Assembly (NCBI RefSeq): GCF_018687715.1
Contig: NC_056767.1
Location: 29,704,001-29,768,000 of the forward strand
Source: Carya illinoinensis
Lineage: Eukaryota > Streptophyta > Magnoliopsida > Fagales > Juglandaceae
DNA: 64,000 nucleotides
Reading direction: 5' to 3'
In this document: piece after piece, positions 35,405-46,923 of the stretch
Layout of the letters: every line of letters begins with the position of its first letter
How positions within the stretch are numbered: the stretch's first letter is position 1
Program-made: the position numbers and the translations under genes
Notes under the pieces: model-generated
Told to the model about the DNA's origin: nothing
Database searches by the model: none
What the model saw: the letters and a program-made list of their open reading frames with translations, nothing else

Positions 35405-35550
35405 AAAACATAATCTTAAAAGGGAGAAATTCATGGCTTATAATGATTCCAATAGAATCAAATTGAAATATTGATTAGTTCTTTTGGGGTTGAGTCAGAT
35501 GTGGTTTAGGCTTTTCTTGGACCGCTACAATTGATATTAGATCGAAATCC
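35405..35550 (+). mobile_element. Relic of a TRIM terminal repeat
   Basis: TTGATTAGTTCTTTTGGGGT and the following GTGGTTTAGGCTTTT, ending CGCTACA, match the second half of the TRIM terminal repeat at 5233-5394. They are followed by TTGATATTAGATCGAAATCC, a decayed primer-binding site. Only one terminal repeat is recognisable. Confidence 0.55.
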
Positions 35551-35706
35551 TTGATTTAAATTGCGAAACTTTCACAATGTTTGAGACTGAAATATTCTTC
35601 TCCTTTCGAAATATAAACACAATGTTGAAGTAAAAACCCAGACAGCTATATAGTCCAAATTTTCCATAAAGTACATTCTAAAAAAACAATCCATAAAATT
35701 ACAAGA

Positions 35707-35852
35707 ATAATGTTAGATACACTCGGTGTGTAAGTCATACACACTCCCTTTGAAAAAGTGGGGTCTACTGTTAAAAAAAAATGATGAGTCTCACTTTTTT
35801 TTTTTTTTAAAGGGAGTGTGCTGACTTATGCACATTAAGAAATATTATTTCT
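35707..35852. mobile_element. MITE, AATGTTAGATACAC family
   Basis: The left arm TGTGTAAGTCATACACACTC then CCTTTGAAAAAG is mirrored by TTTTTTTAAAGGGAGTGTGC then TGACTTATGCACA on the right. Good arm pairing around a central GGGTCTACTG/TGATGAGTCTCA. Confidence 0.7.
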
Positions 35853-36487
35853 CAAAGTTGCAATTGCTTGGCAGTATTTGGCTGTGCAAATTAATCATTA
35901 GAAAACAAAGAGAGATCCACGTCCTTGGTAGAGTCTGGTATTTTGGTTTGAGGGGGCGGCAGGGCTTTTTCCCTTCACTAATTATATGTTCTCATCAATA
36001 CCTTTTAGGGCCAATGATACTGCTGACAGCTGCAAGTTTTGCAGGCTTATGTGCATCTTCCTGCGCATGCTTATCAGGTGAATGTTTGTTTTTGTGCTGT
36101 AACCGTGTTAAACATTTTAGGCCTCTTAAATTTTCAATTAGCAAAAGCCTAAAGCTTAATCTGATAGCAGAGCTCCATCAATAAATAATATTTTGAATTT
36201 CATTCCCCTGCTCTTGCTTTTTGTATTTTGGTACTTTCTGAAGACTATATGCATAGATAATGTTTGAAGATGAAATTTCTAAGGCTCCAGCACAACTTTT
36301 GGTCACCTATACTCACCATCTTTCTTCATCAGACATACTCATCTCTCTCCTACTTAATAATTGTTACTTAAAAATGATTTCCTCAGTACCCTTTTCCCTT
36401 GAACCAAACAAAGTTTAAAACTTCATATTTTATAATTCCTTTTTCTTTTTTTTTTGTTTTTTTTATCATTCTTAATAGCAAATTTCT

Positions 36488-36655
36488 ATTTATAAGCCGG
36501 TATGGATAGCACACCTAGTAAAGTGCTTACTAGCATAATTGATTTGGAATAGAAAAGTTCAAATTTTGAATCTTACAATTCAAATCTTCCCATTTTAATT
36601 ACGTGGATGGTGTGTTCTACGGATCAGTTGAGAATAGAATAACTCTACCTACTAA
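36488..36655. mobile_element. MITE, AAGCCGGTATGGATAGCACAC family
   Basis: Left TATAAGCCGGTATGGATAGC with ACAC, right (read backwards) TTCTCAACTGATCCGTAGAA with CACAC. Fragments of the same ends recur at about 38005-38045, 38905-38935 and 39960-39995, always as AGTCGGTGTGTA or GTGTTCTACATACCAG-type strings. Confidence 0.55.
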
Positions 36656-37539
36656 GCACGAGCACATACCTTTGAATTGCTGGAATTTGTTCTAAAATGA
36701 GTAGAATTGATCTGAATGGACCAATTGCATCTATTTTGTGGTCGAATAAAAAAGCACACTAAAACCAATAAAATTTTTAGTTGATATAAGTTGAATAAGT
36801 TGAACCATCTTGAATCGAACCATTTTTTTTAAAGAAAACCATGGCCTAGACACTATAATCCTTGGTTAAACAATTGCATCAAAACCCTTTTACCCACGTA
36901 TCAGGTTTCATGTACTGTAGGAGCAACTATTATAAGTAATACGTGGTTGGGAGAGCTACCTTTTTTTTTATTAGCAGAAGTGTAGAACTTCATTCCGGAT
37001 AACTACTTGGGAAAGGAACCCTGCTTCATGCAAACTGCTTGAGAGAGTTTACTTCTTTCCAGTAAAGGACTCAAAAGGAGTGGGGGACATGTTATTTATA
37101 AATTATTTAGAATTGATAAAAAAAATTAATAAATTATCTTCTGCTACCTAATTTCCTATAATTGTCTAACCTAATTTCCCATTTGGAGGCCCTTTTATCC
37201 ATTAGTTCGTGACGAGTGCTCAGGTCATTCCTTTTATAATACATACATACATATAATATATATATGTGTGTGTATATATATATATAGTAAAGACTTGCAT
37301 TTGGTTAGGTAATAAGGAATCAAGATTCATCTTATCATAAACCTCTAAACAATTGTTAATGTGAGGGCTTAGAGTTTTGGACCTTATGAATTATATATAC
37401 TCTACTCTTTTTGGTAGAGACCCATATAAATTTCTCTTCTTATCTTCCTCTTCTTTAATGATGGATAACATTTTTCTCATTAAAGAATGTTCCTCTAGAG
37501 TTGACTATACCATTAATAAACTTCATTTATTAGAGAATG

Positions 37540-37566
37540 CCTCTCTCTCTCTCTCTCTCTCTCTCT
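37540..37566. repeat. (CT)n microsatellite
   Basis: About 12 CT units. Confidence 0.95.
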
Positions 37567-39507
37567 GGGGGTATTGGAATTTCTTGGTAGGAATTTGTCA
37601 ATTTGGGGTAAAAATTGCTTATGGGTTAATCTGTTTTAGGTGGAGAATGTTACTTTTAGAATGGAATTGCTTTGTAGGTGTTCCTTTGTGAAGGCTTATC
37701 TCTTCATCTTTAACCTGAGAAAACTGTAGTTTCTAACCCCTGTATTGTGTGAATTATATTTACCATTATCAATCAGGCAAACATCGAATTTTAGTGAGGT
37801 GATTGATTGACAGAAAGGTGTTGGAATTTAGAACCGGGATTTTGGATAAAGAGACCTTCTACTACTTTGTACTTCTGTCCTGGCCTCTTGATTTATAAGC
37901 CTCTTTGAAACATAAATATTTTCTGATGTTATATAGCCATAATTTGATTTAAAAGAAATATATAAGAAAATTAAATCTTATAAATTAAATCTTACCTTCT
38001 AAATAACAGGACAGTGTGTTCTACATACCAGTTTGTGAATAGAATAACTTCATCAAATTTTTATAAATTAAAAAGAAACAACATGATTAAATATTTTGAA
38101 TTTGCTAAAGGAGGATTTCATGGCACATAATTATACATGTTTTAAGTGAATGGGTGGGATGAGTTGTAAAGAAAAACCCATCACTATTATGTAAAGAAAA
38201 GTATGGGGATGTGATTGTTGCCAGATAAGGACATATACCTACATTTTTCTTCCCTTTCCAAGAGCTTTATTAATTAAAAGCTTAATTTTAGTATCAACTT
38301 GCAAACATTACCCCTATAATTTACTTAATTTGGTTCCATAATCAATTTCACTATCTTGTCAAAGGAATATTATCGTAATTTGTAACCTCACTTTATTTGA
38401 TCTTATATCGATCGTGTCTTTACAGACAGATCGAATCGTGTCTTTCAAAGAACCGTAATGGTGATTAGTTTTCTAGTCACGTTTTGTATTGTTACGTGAT
38501 TTTGTGATGATAAAATAGGCATAAAATGTGATTATTTAAAGGGTTAGAATCTTTATTTTTCTAAGTTTTAATTTTTGCTAGGATTTAAGTCTATGATTAT
38601 AATGTTATCCAATATATAAGCTTTGGGAAAAAAAATTTCCCATCAAGAATTTCATAAAGCTTCGGAATTTCTTAAAGCGGGAAAGTTCTTTGTCCTCAGC
38701 AAATGTAATTGCAAGAATATTACTTTAATTGCAATAGAACTTAAATGTTCTTCGAAAATGAGAACATTGTGACGTACGGTTTTAAGTCGTCACTTGATAA
38801 ACGCAGATTCTCGGTGGAAATTGGCCGGCGTCGGAAAAAGCTATATATATTCCCTCGGACCCTCGCAAATAGTGAGCGGCGACCGTGTAATTTGAAAATT
38901 TTTATTTATAAGTCGGTGTGTATAGTACACCATGATTCGTGTTGTTAACGTGTGAATATTACAAAAAAACCAATATAGTTTTCGTGTCACGAGTACGTAG
39001 GGTCCTCGTTGGCATGCAATTTTACTGATTTTCATGGTAATTAATAATCTCTTCACAAAGTCTGTAATTCCCAGCTTAATTATGATATGATAATGTTTTC
39101 TATATCGAGACACTTTTTCGGTAGAAATAGTATTTCTCTTTAGATAATGATGTTAAGTTTAAAGTTTGCCCTCGTGTATTTGACGTTCATGGTCGGTCCA
39201 TAATAAGAAAGTTGAGATACCATTTGTACGTTTTATCTCATCATACATTACATTTATCACTTTGGAATATATTCTAAAGATGAACCTCTTTTATTTCAAT
39301 CAAGATATGTGAAATTACTATCTATGGCATATCAGAGCTCGAATTGATCAGGATATCTATTCTAATATTATATAAAATTACTTATCTCAAAATATTAAAC
39401 TAATAGAAAGCGGTAGATTTTGAATTATATGTACAAGAGAAGCGTTCTTGATACACAATTTAATGCACATGACACGTGGTAGAAGTATTCCTCATGGTTA
39501 CAATTTG

Positions 39508-39517
<10 letters not shown>

Positions 39518-39584
<67 letters not shown>
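39518..39584. repeat. Compound (TA)n(TG)n microsatellite
   Basis: A TA run passes directly into about 21 TG units; the open frame reading Cys-Val repeats here is only a product of the microsatellite. Confidence 0.95.
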
Positions 39585-39587
<3 letters not shown>

Positions 39588-39719
39588 ATGGTTATTTATC
39601 AGTACTTGATTGATTATACATTTATTAATGCATCTTCATCGATCCCTTGCTTTCTTTATATTTCATATTTTATAATTCTGAGCCTGATCTTGGACAATTC
39701 CCAAAGTGTGGTCCATATA

Positions 39720-39721
39720 TA

Positions 39722-39755
<34 letters not shown>
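39720..39755. repeat. (TA)n microsatellite
   Basis: A TA run with one early GCA interruption. Confidence 0.9.
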
Positions 39756-39757
<2 letters not shown>

Positions 39758-39871
39758 GCTTGGTGAGTCATGAGTGATCATGCATGGGAGACTCAGATTA
39801 ATGTCTGCTTAGAGATGTTGAAAATTATATAAATACGCAGGATATTATTATTCATGGCATATGAAACATGT

Positions 39872-39910
<39 letters not shown>

Positions 39911-39911
39911 A
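39872..39911. repeat. Compound (CT)n(CA)n microsatellite
   Basis: About nine CT units pass directly into about ten CA units. Confidence 0.95.
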
Positions 39912-40065
39912 ACACATATATAATTAAAATAAATATTATATTCTAAAGAGTTATTCTATTTTCAAGTCGATGTGTAGAGCATACCATGTATAGCTTTGTC
40001 GTACTTAGCATGTCTTTCTACTTCCAATTGTATTGGTTTGAGCATATTGTAAAACACTTTTCAAT

Positions 40066-40258
40066 TAAAGAATAGCTACAGACACAAAAAAATTACACAA
40101 AAATAAATTTACAAATTGACGTAACTTCACGTGATGTGTTAAATCTACTTTACATTAAAAGTAACTTTACAATCTGACCTACTACATCAAACCATAACAG
40201 CTTATAGACTTAGGTTTAAGTCATTTATTTGTGGCTAAAGTATTTCTTTTTCAAATAA
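40066..40258. mobile_element. MITE, GCTACAGACACA family
   Basis: Left AGAATAGCTACAGACACAAA, right (read backwards) AAAGAAATACTTTAGCCACA. It contains the family signature TTAAATCTACTTTACATTAA and the GACGTAACTTCACGTGATG block. Confidence 0.7.
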
Positions 40259-40933
40259 CTCATGAGATACAATGAACCTGAGCTTGAACAACTAAGATCG
40301 ATTGTATCCAAAATGGGACATGATCTGAATGATAATATTGACCATATTAATGCTGAATTATAACAGTACTTAATTAGATCTCATGTTGATTTTTATTCAC
40401 TTATTTTTAATTAATGCTGTGTATTGATTTGGTCTTGGTTTTAGCAAACAAAGATTGAACATCATGGGTGGCTGAAAATTCACTGAGATTTGTGTATTTT
40501 AGTTTATTATTAATTTATGTACAGGTACTTATATCTCTTTAATATTAATATTGTGGGATTCTATAAATATACTTGAAGCAAGTCAAATCTTTTTTCTTTT
40601 TTTTTTTTAATTTTCTTTTCCTTTGGTTCATAAACAATGTTGAGATGATACAACAAAGAGTTCAATCATATTATATTTGGCAATTAATGAAGAATGATGG
40701 GAATATTTATTTTTTATGAACCAGCCACCTCATTGGGAAAGTAATTTTTTGAGTTGGGACTAGGGATATATATTTAATGCTTAATTTGGAATAGTCCCAA
40801 TGTACGTATAAATGAAGAAGTTTAAGCTAAAATGGTGGATCAAATTCTTTGTACATGTATACATACATACATACATATATATGTATATATGTGTGTATTA
40901 TTAAGCTAGAATAACACGTTAAAGTTAGACAAT

Positions 40934-41031
40934 CTATTAAAGAGCTTGATGGTATTTTATCGCATATAGCCCGATTCTTTATATAGAAAACCTGGTTCGA
41001 ATCTCTCAACCTCCTTATTAACAAAAAAAAA
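40934..41031 (+). mobile_element. Minimal tRNA-derived retroposon (SINE-like)
   Basis: A body of about 86 bp with an A-box-like AGCTTGATGGTA and a perfect B box GGTTCGAATCTC (about 40994-41005) ends in an A run of about 12. It is flanked by 13-bp direct repeats AAAGTTAGACAAT (40921-40933) and AAAGTTAGATAAT (41032-41044), differing at one base. These are target-site duplications of the LINE-dependent type. The body is hardly longer than a tRNA, so it is either a very short SINE or a tRNA retro-pseudogene. Confidence 0.78.
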
Positions 41032-41044
41032 AAAGTTAGATAAT

Positions 41045-41210
41045 TTAGATATTTTATAAAAGTAAATTCATAAATGAACGTGATTGCATGTAATATTTTA
41101 TATCTATTTTATAGTAAAAATAATTTTTTAATACGACATATTACATCAAGTTATATTTATTTATAAATTTATTTTTATAAAATTCTTTTGGAACTAAATC
41201 ATTTATCATC
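41045..41210. mobile_element. MITE, GCTACAGCCA family (partial)
   Basis: Contains ATCTATTTTATAGTAAAAAT, GAACGTGATTGCATGTAATA and the right-end AACTAAATCATTTATC of the family. The left end is adjacent to or truncated by the retroposon target repeat. Confidence 0.5.
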
Positions 41211-41541
41211 TGGAATATATATAGTTTGACCCCACTCACTCAACTTGAAAAATCATCTTTCTGGGACTCTTTTCGCTCTTTTTTCATATATATCCCAATT
41301 ATTTTGTTGATATAGTGGAGGGTCCTAGTGTCTCAGTCATAGGCTTCTGCACCAACCAAAGGTAAGTGACTCAAATTGTTTCTTTGCATTCTATCCAATT
41401 TTCGAAATTCAAAGTCGCTCTCATTCCTGTCGCCTTAATAGGGACTACCTTAGTCGTGCACAATAAGCTCGCCGAAATTCAAGCAAATTTTTAGGTAATC
41501 TTGAAATATAAATAATAATTAGAAATGAATTGTTAACGACG

Positions 41542-42216
41542 TGTTTTGTATGCCTTAGGCCGGGCTTTCAGTGGTTTGGATCTTCTACTTGCGAGGCCTA
41601 CAACAATGAAGAAAGTATCGGGAGGAGTGGCCTAGGGTGGCCCAAGTAACCTTCGATACTTATGTCAATAATAGCTCACTAAAGAGTAAAATAAGAGAGT
41701 AAATGCAGGGTTTTTAGCGGGAATATTTGATTAAAGGGAAAGTCGATTCCTTTACCTGAAAATCAAGAAACCTTCTATACCTAACCCCGAGAGTCAAATA
41801 GCCATACCCTGCGGCCTAGGGGGCAAGGAAATCCTCCTGAAACTTCATTTGTCATACCTTCTTTAATACGGCGTGACCCTTTGGAATCAGTTATTAATGC
41901 GGAATGATTGTCTAGTGAACTCATTTAATACTGCGTGATCTCCTGATGTTGCCTTGAGTCCAGTCCCTTCCTCGTGGTATGCTTCCTTCTCCTGCCTCTA
42001 GCTTGGTTTCTGCGCTTCCCTTGTAATGTCTCATCTTGGCCCAGATAATTATACCCAATTTACATGGGTTACAAGTTCTTCCCGAGCCGGTGGGAGGTTC
42101 ATGCGGTTTTGGGTCAAGAGTCCCTTGGGGTTATCTAGAATACGGGGAACTTGCCTGTTGTTGGGCTTGGGCTAGTCCTCGTGAGACTCAGGTTCTCAAC
42201 AAAAACACCCCCAACA
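41542..42216. mobile_element. Possible solo LTR or LTR fragment
   Basis: This block is clearly less AT-rich than its surroundings, starts TGTTTTGTATGCC and ends CACCCCCAACA, forming a TGTT...AACA pair. It has no recognisable coding sequence. I found no matching 5-bp flanks (CGACG and GGGAT), so the left boundary is uncertain. Confidence 0.4.
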
Positions 42217-42244
42217 GGGATGTTAAAATACAATAAAATAATGA

Positions 42245-42405
42245 AAAATGATATTTACGTTCATAGGATGTTCAAGTCTTGTACATTCTTTTTGAAAAAA
42301 GTAGATAAATATAGGATTCAATAAAAAATATCATTTTTCTAATGTGTCCCTTTTTTAAAAAAAAAAAATGCACAAGACTTGCATATCTTCAAACTATATC
42401 TATCA
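42245..42405. mobile_element. MITE-like inverted-repeat element
   Basis: Left TGATATTTACGTTCATAGGA with CAAGTCTTGTACATTCTTTT, right AATGCACAAGACTTGCATAT with TATCATTGCT. The arms are complementary around a T/A-rich centre. Confidence 0.55.
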
Positions 42406-42439
42406 TTGCTAAAAAAATAATATATATCATGCTATCGTC

Positions 42440-42440
<1 letters not shown>

Positions 42441-42492
<52 letters not shown>
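42441..42492. repeat. Poly(T) tract of about 52 bases
   Basis: Uninterrupted T run, probably length-variable and hard to sequence accurately. It gives a spurious poly-Phe open frame. Confidence 0.95.
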
Positions 42493-42494
<2 letters not shown>

Positions 42495-42707
42495 CTAAGG
42501 GATACCATCTTACTCTATCATCATGAATCCTTGAATTTGTTTTTTAAAAACACAACAATTAATCTAATGGTTGATGAACAATGCCATATCAATGGGATAA
42601 AAATAGAACGAGAGTGTGGTCTATAACATAATGCAGCTATATATTGAGAGAAAAACTATTAACTATTCTAGAAATAGAAAAACTATTAACTATTCTAGAA
42701 AGAGTTT

Positions 42708-42870
42708 TGCTATATACAAGCACAATTGTGTACTAATCTGTGTATCAATAATAATTCATTCATATTTAAAATTTAAATTAACATTATTTTTAATAAAATC
42801 TACTTTTTGATCAATCACATCACATTAATGTACAGATTAGTGCATAATTATATTTGCAACTATATTTTTC
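42708..42870. mobile_element. MITE, ACTAATCTG...AGATTAGTGC family
   Basis: Left GCTATATACAAGCACAATTG with TGTACTAATCTG, right GTACAGATTAGTGCATAATT then TATTTGCAACTATA. Same internal block as 24713-24885. Better inverted ends than its relatives. Confidence 0.7.
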
Positions 42871-43144
42871 CTTCTAGAAATATGAATAGCACGATACTCT
42901 CATCGTATCCCATAATGTGATAACATTTAAATTATTTAAATGTAGCTATGATAAGCCTTATAGTATGATATCCTATAACCCAAAGTTGATGCTAAAATCA
43001 TAAAATATCGCAATTTTTATGAATCTGAAAGTAATGACTCGTGATTGAGATTAAGAAAGATCCACAACATCCGGTAGAAAAGTAACCCCTAAAATCCAAG
43101 AATATAATCTTTGGGTTCGATATATTGTGTTATATTTGGGGAGA

Positions 43145-43748
43145 CTAGAGGTGACAATATGTTATACGACCCGTTAACTCAACACGAACACTATACGATA
43201 ATAGCGGATTAGATTTAGTCTTAACGGGTTCAGGTCAAAATGGGTTGACCCGTTAAGACATGATTGCTTAACGGGTTGATAACGGGTTAATTCGTTATGA
43301 CACATTAAAAAAATTAAAGTTAAAATTATACCATTCTATCCAAAAGTAAAATTATTAGAATTTTAATTTTGATATTTTTATTGTTTAGATTGTAATTTTA
43401 GACTTATAGTTAGTTTTATAATTTTTATAAATATTGTAATTTTAACATTTATAGAAAATTATGTTAAATTTAATCAAGTCAAACAAGTTATTTGCAGACT
43501 TACTCAACCCATTTACATAAACAGTTTGAAACGGGTCGTATTGTTTCGTGTCAACCTATTTAGTAATATTCATTAATGGGTCAAAACGGGTTGACATGAC
43601 ACTATACGTTATGTTAATGGATCGTGTTAGAGATTGAAATTTTGACACGATAAGCTTAACGGGTCGGGTTAGAATTTACCTATATAATATAATATATATA
43701 CTTTGACACGATACGAATATGACCCGTTAACACGATTTGACACCCCTA
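43145..43748. mobile_element. Repeat element rich in AACGGGT/ACCCGTT motifs
   Basis: Left end TAGAGGTGACAATATGTTAT with CGACCCGTTAAC, right end (read backwards) TAGGGGTGTCAAATCGTGTT with AACGGGTC. Between them AACGGGTT or its complement occurs more than eight times. It is a non-coding repeat with inverted ends of a type I have met in many eudicot genomes. Confidence 0.65.
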
Positions 43749-43861
43749 AATGAGACTCGCATCTACAAACTTATAATTTGTCGAGACAAAATTATTGAAC
43801 TTATGAATGGATGCAAAATTGACCTCCCTAGTCAAATTTTGGATCTTTTATAAAACACAAT

Positions 43862-44012
43862 TTTAGATATGTACGTCTTACATATTTTTTATTTTTTTTT
43901 AAAAAAGTCAGATTCATTATTAAAAAAATTATTTTTTAACGTGGGTCTTAGATTTAACTTTTTTTTTTTAAAGAAGTGCACATCACTTAGACATTTAAAG
44001 ACTGTATTTAGC
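43862..44012. mobile_element. MITE-like inverted-repeat element
   Basis: The left arm TTAGATATGTACGTCTTACA and the right arm TAGACATTTAAAGACTGTAT, with T-rich/A-rich centres, are imperfectly complementary. Same design as 35707-35852. Confidence 0.4.
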
Positions 44013-44025
44013 CTTACTCAATTAA

Positions 44026-44622
44026 GGGCATGTTTGGAATTGTGGTGAGAGTATTAAAAAGTGCTTAAATGAGTAATGCTACATATAGTCGTGGAGTGCA
44101 CAAACGCCGAATAATCGTTTTGAAAAAAAGTGATATCCATGATTAAAAAAGTTAGTTTTTTTTTTTATGTGAGTGCCATATTAATTTACTTTTTTCAAAG
44201 AGACTGTGCAGCATTTGTACAACTACGACTATAAATATCATTTCTTTAAGCTAAAAAGTACGTTTGAGGAAAAGCAAACGTGTTTTTTCGAATGATATAA
44301 AACGTAATTCAAATTTTAAAAAGACTATCAATTGACAAAAATATCCATATAATTTTAAGATAATTATAATTTTCAAACTTTTAAAGATATGATCTTAATT
44401 TTTAAAAATTTAAATAATCGTCATTTCTATCTCAAAAAATATTTTTTTAATTTGTTTCTAAAAAAATGTAACATGTTTGAAAGTACTTTAAACATATGGT
44501 TACCAAACAGTAAATAACTTTTTAATAATAGAACTTATTACTTAATTTATAAGGTATAAGTCTTAAAGTTATAAGCTCTAAAATTATAAGTTATATTTTT
44601 TATAGTAATCCAAAATGTGCAC
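44026..44622. mobile_element. Non-autonomous DNA transposon, copy B, interrupted
   Basis: Left GGGCATGTTTGGAATTGTGG and right (read backwards) GTGCACATTTTGGATTACTA match the ends of the element at 189-824. The interior shares GTTTGAAAGTACTTTAAACA and CCAAACAGTAAATAACTTTT. A second MITE is inserted at 44070-44246. Confidence 0.65.
44070..44246. mobile_element. MITE nested within copy B
   Basis: Left TGAGTAATGCTACATATAGT with CGTGGAGTGCACAAA, right (read backwards) GAAATGATATTTATAGTCGT with AGTTGTACAAA. It interrupts the AAGTGCTTAAA...AAGTAC stretch that is continuous in copy A. TTAA stands at both junctions, a possible target duplication. Confidence 0.7.
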
Positions 44623-44667
44623 TAAAAAAAATCATACTATCAACAAGAAATACTCTATATATATATT

Positions 44668-44825
44668 TGTCGAGTTTTTTTATGTATAAACAAAATCACG
44701 TACTGATTTTTTCTTATTCAAAATTTTAGCTAACATTATTTTTAATAAAATTTATTTTTTGATTAATTATATTAGATTAGTGTACATATTAATATATAAT
44801 TATACTTTTAATTAAATTTTTTCAT
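44668..44825. mobile_element. MITE, diverged relative of 24713-24885
   Basis: Contains ATTCAAAATTTTAGCTAACA, TAATAAAATTTA and TTAGTGTACATATTAATATA, an altered version of the family blocks. Confidence 0.5.
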
Positions 44826-45523
44826 ATTTATCTCTTTAGTACTAGAACTTTGAATCAAGATAAAATTCTTTAAAGTAGTTACTTTCTATCCTAATACCTA
44901 TATTTTTTCATTTAATGTGTGAATTAAAAAATGAGAAATGATAACCGTGATTGTTATAAGAGATGATGATGTATGATTAGAAAACAAAAGTTGAGATCCA
45001 ACATATCCCAGTTGCGTAGGAGCTGCTGAGAACTCACTATCAGCAGTGCTGGCCCGGCCGCGTGCCGCGTGGGATATCTGATGTTTAGTCGTGTGTGTGC
45101 GTGTTTTTTTGGACTATTTTTGCAGCTAACTGAAAGCGAAACCCGAGGGGGAGTGGCGCCCAACCCTCCACCATCTCCTTATAATACTCAAAAATATTTT
45201 TTAATTTATAATCTATTATGTCTCGTACCATTGAAAAAATATTTTTATGAACCTTTTATTTATCATCTATATATTATATATAATTTTTTATTTATATTTT
45301 ATTTATTTTATTTTATTCTTATTAAATTAAAAGAATTCTTTTACTGATCATTTATACACTACATATTTAATAAAAAAATGATGTATCATGTGCTGTATAA
45401 GATAACAAATAGAATTTTTCGATTTTTATATAATTTTGTAGAGATAATACTAATGAAAGAAAGGGATTTTCTTAAGTTTTGGGGACGATCTCTCCCTCAT
45501 TTTCTCTCACTGTTGTCCAATAT

Positions 45524-45680
45524 CTTATATATAGTTGTAGAGTGTGTAAATCTCGAATATTTCTTTTTAAGATTTGGAATCCGCCAATAAAAAAGAATTT
45601 TCTATATGGGTTTTAATTTTATCAACTTTTTAAAAAAATACGCAAAATTTGCACATATAGAATTTTAAATATCATTTCAC
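45524..45680. mobile_element. MITE-like inverted-repeat element
   Basis: Left TATATATAGTTGTAGAGTGT with GTAAATCTCG, right (read backwards) GAAATGATATTTAAAATTCT with ATATGTGCAAATTTTGCG. A diverged copy of the AATGCTACATATAGTC type. Confidence 0.45.
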
Positions 45681-46094
45681 ATACAATCAACATAAATGTT
45701 TTATGGGATCAAATGGAGAGAATCATTATATATTATTAAGATAATTTGAAATGATATGATTCTTTGCTTCCATTTATTGACCAATAAAGTAGGATTAAGA
45801 GAACGTGTAATTACTGTAGTATAGACATCAAGTAGTGCACATGATCATCAAACTAATCTTAGCATTTGAAACGAACAATTAAATCAAAATCTCATAACAC
45901 ATGTAAAAAGCAAGATTATGATATATACTAAAGATATTACTTGAACCATAATCTAACAACTATTATACAATTTATTTACAGCCCATGGTAACATTTTAGT
46001 TTTAAAAAATAATGAAATTATCGTGATTTGATATTCTAATTTTACATTTTTATTTTTTATTTAATGTAAAATTATAAAAAGAAAAAAAAATGTA

Positions 46095-46255
46095 ACTACA
46101 AAAGAATTTTATAAAAATAAACCTATAAATTTACAAAACTTAATAGAAAATGTTAAATTATAAAATTATTTTTATTATAATATAAATATAACGTATCATA
46201 TAAAATTATGTCAATTTATTTTTATAAAATCATAACTTTCATATAGATATTGGGA
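46095..46255. mobile_element. MITE, GCTACAGCCA family
   Basis: Contains TAACTACAAAAGAATTTTAT, TTAAATTATAAAATTATTTT and ATAACGTATCATATAAAATT, weakly matching the family's internal blocks about 450 bp upstream of the bHLH promoter. Confidence 0.45.
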
Positions 46256-46676
46256 TAAATTATGCTACACTCTCACGATCTAATACATTTTTTGTTCGCT
46301 TATAATAATAATAATAATAATAACAATACATTTTTTGTTCTTTTGTAAGTTCACATGCAATCTACTAGTCAAGTGAAGAAGATTCTATTATATATAATCA
46401 CGTATTTTTTATATATCTTATTTATATAATTGGTCAAAATAATTATTTTATATTAAAAAATAATATAAATATAATAAAATACATGAATGAGTATGTAAAA
46501 ATAATTGTATATTAATAAAAAAAATTTAATATAAAATAATTATTTAATCAATTACATTAATAAAATATATAAAAAAATACATTAAAAACAAAAGAGTATG
46601 GTAACAAAACTTATAATCACGACGAAAGTCGGAAAAACCAAACAAAACAAAACAAAAAAAATCCCAACTTTTCGAA

Positions 46677-46685
46677 TTTATATAT
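46677..46685 (+). promoter_or_regulatory. Candidate TATA box of the bHLH gene
   Basis: TTTATATAT lies about 245 bp upstream of the start codon, giving a likely transcription start near 46710 and a 5' leader of about 210 bp that is pyrimidine-rich near its middle. Confidence 0.5.
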
Positions 46686-46923
46686 GTCCCCAACTCCAAG
46701 ACATTAACATCTGAGAGGGAAAGACGAGAGGAAATCGAAACAGACACGCACAGCGACTTTCATCAGTAAACGTGCTTTCCCATTGTTTTCTTCAGTTCCT
46801 ATTCTACCGAGAACCCGAACTATTCAGATTTCAGACCCTCTTGCTTCTGTCCCTGCCTCTTTTTCCATCTCTTATTCGGAACAGAGTAAAGGAGCAGCGA
46901 ATTCATCGTAGGCAGAGAAAGAT

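Larger units (their letters stand above)
34940..36184 (+). other. Unresolved region with exon-like segments
   Basis: I do not recognise a gene here, but two segments look exon-like. At 34945-35086 a 45-codon frame follows AATGGCAG, an acceptor-like context, and contains KHFIARLYCRNRRVQRLLDD before a stop. At about 36010-36078 the segment between ACCTTTTAG and CAG/GTGAATG encodes a hydrophobic stretch (PMILLTAASFAGLCA). If both were exons of one transcript it would be a small protein. A diverged TRIM fragment and a MITE lie between them. The evidence is weak. Confidence 0.2.

Noticed and set aside
39540..39773. Open frame encoding Cys-Val repeats
   Set aside because: It is a translation of the (TG)n microsatellite.
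42342..42626. Open frame with a long poly-Phe run
   Set aside because: It is caused by the T tract at 42441-42492 and a MITE.
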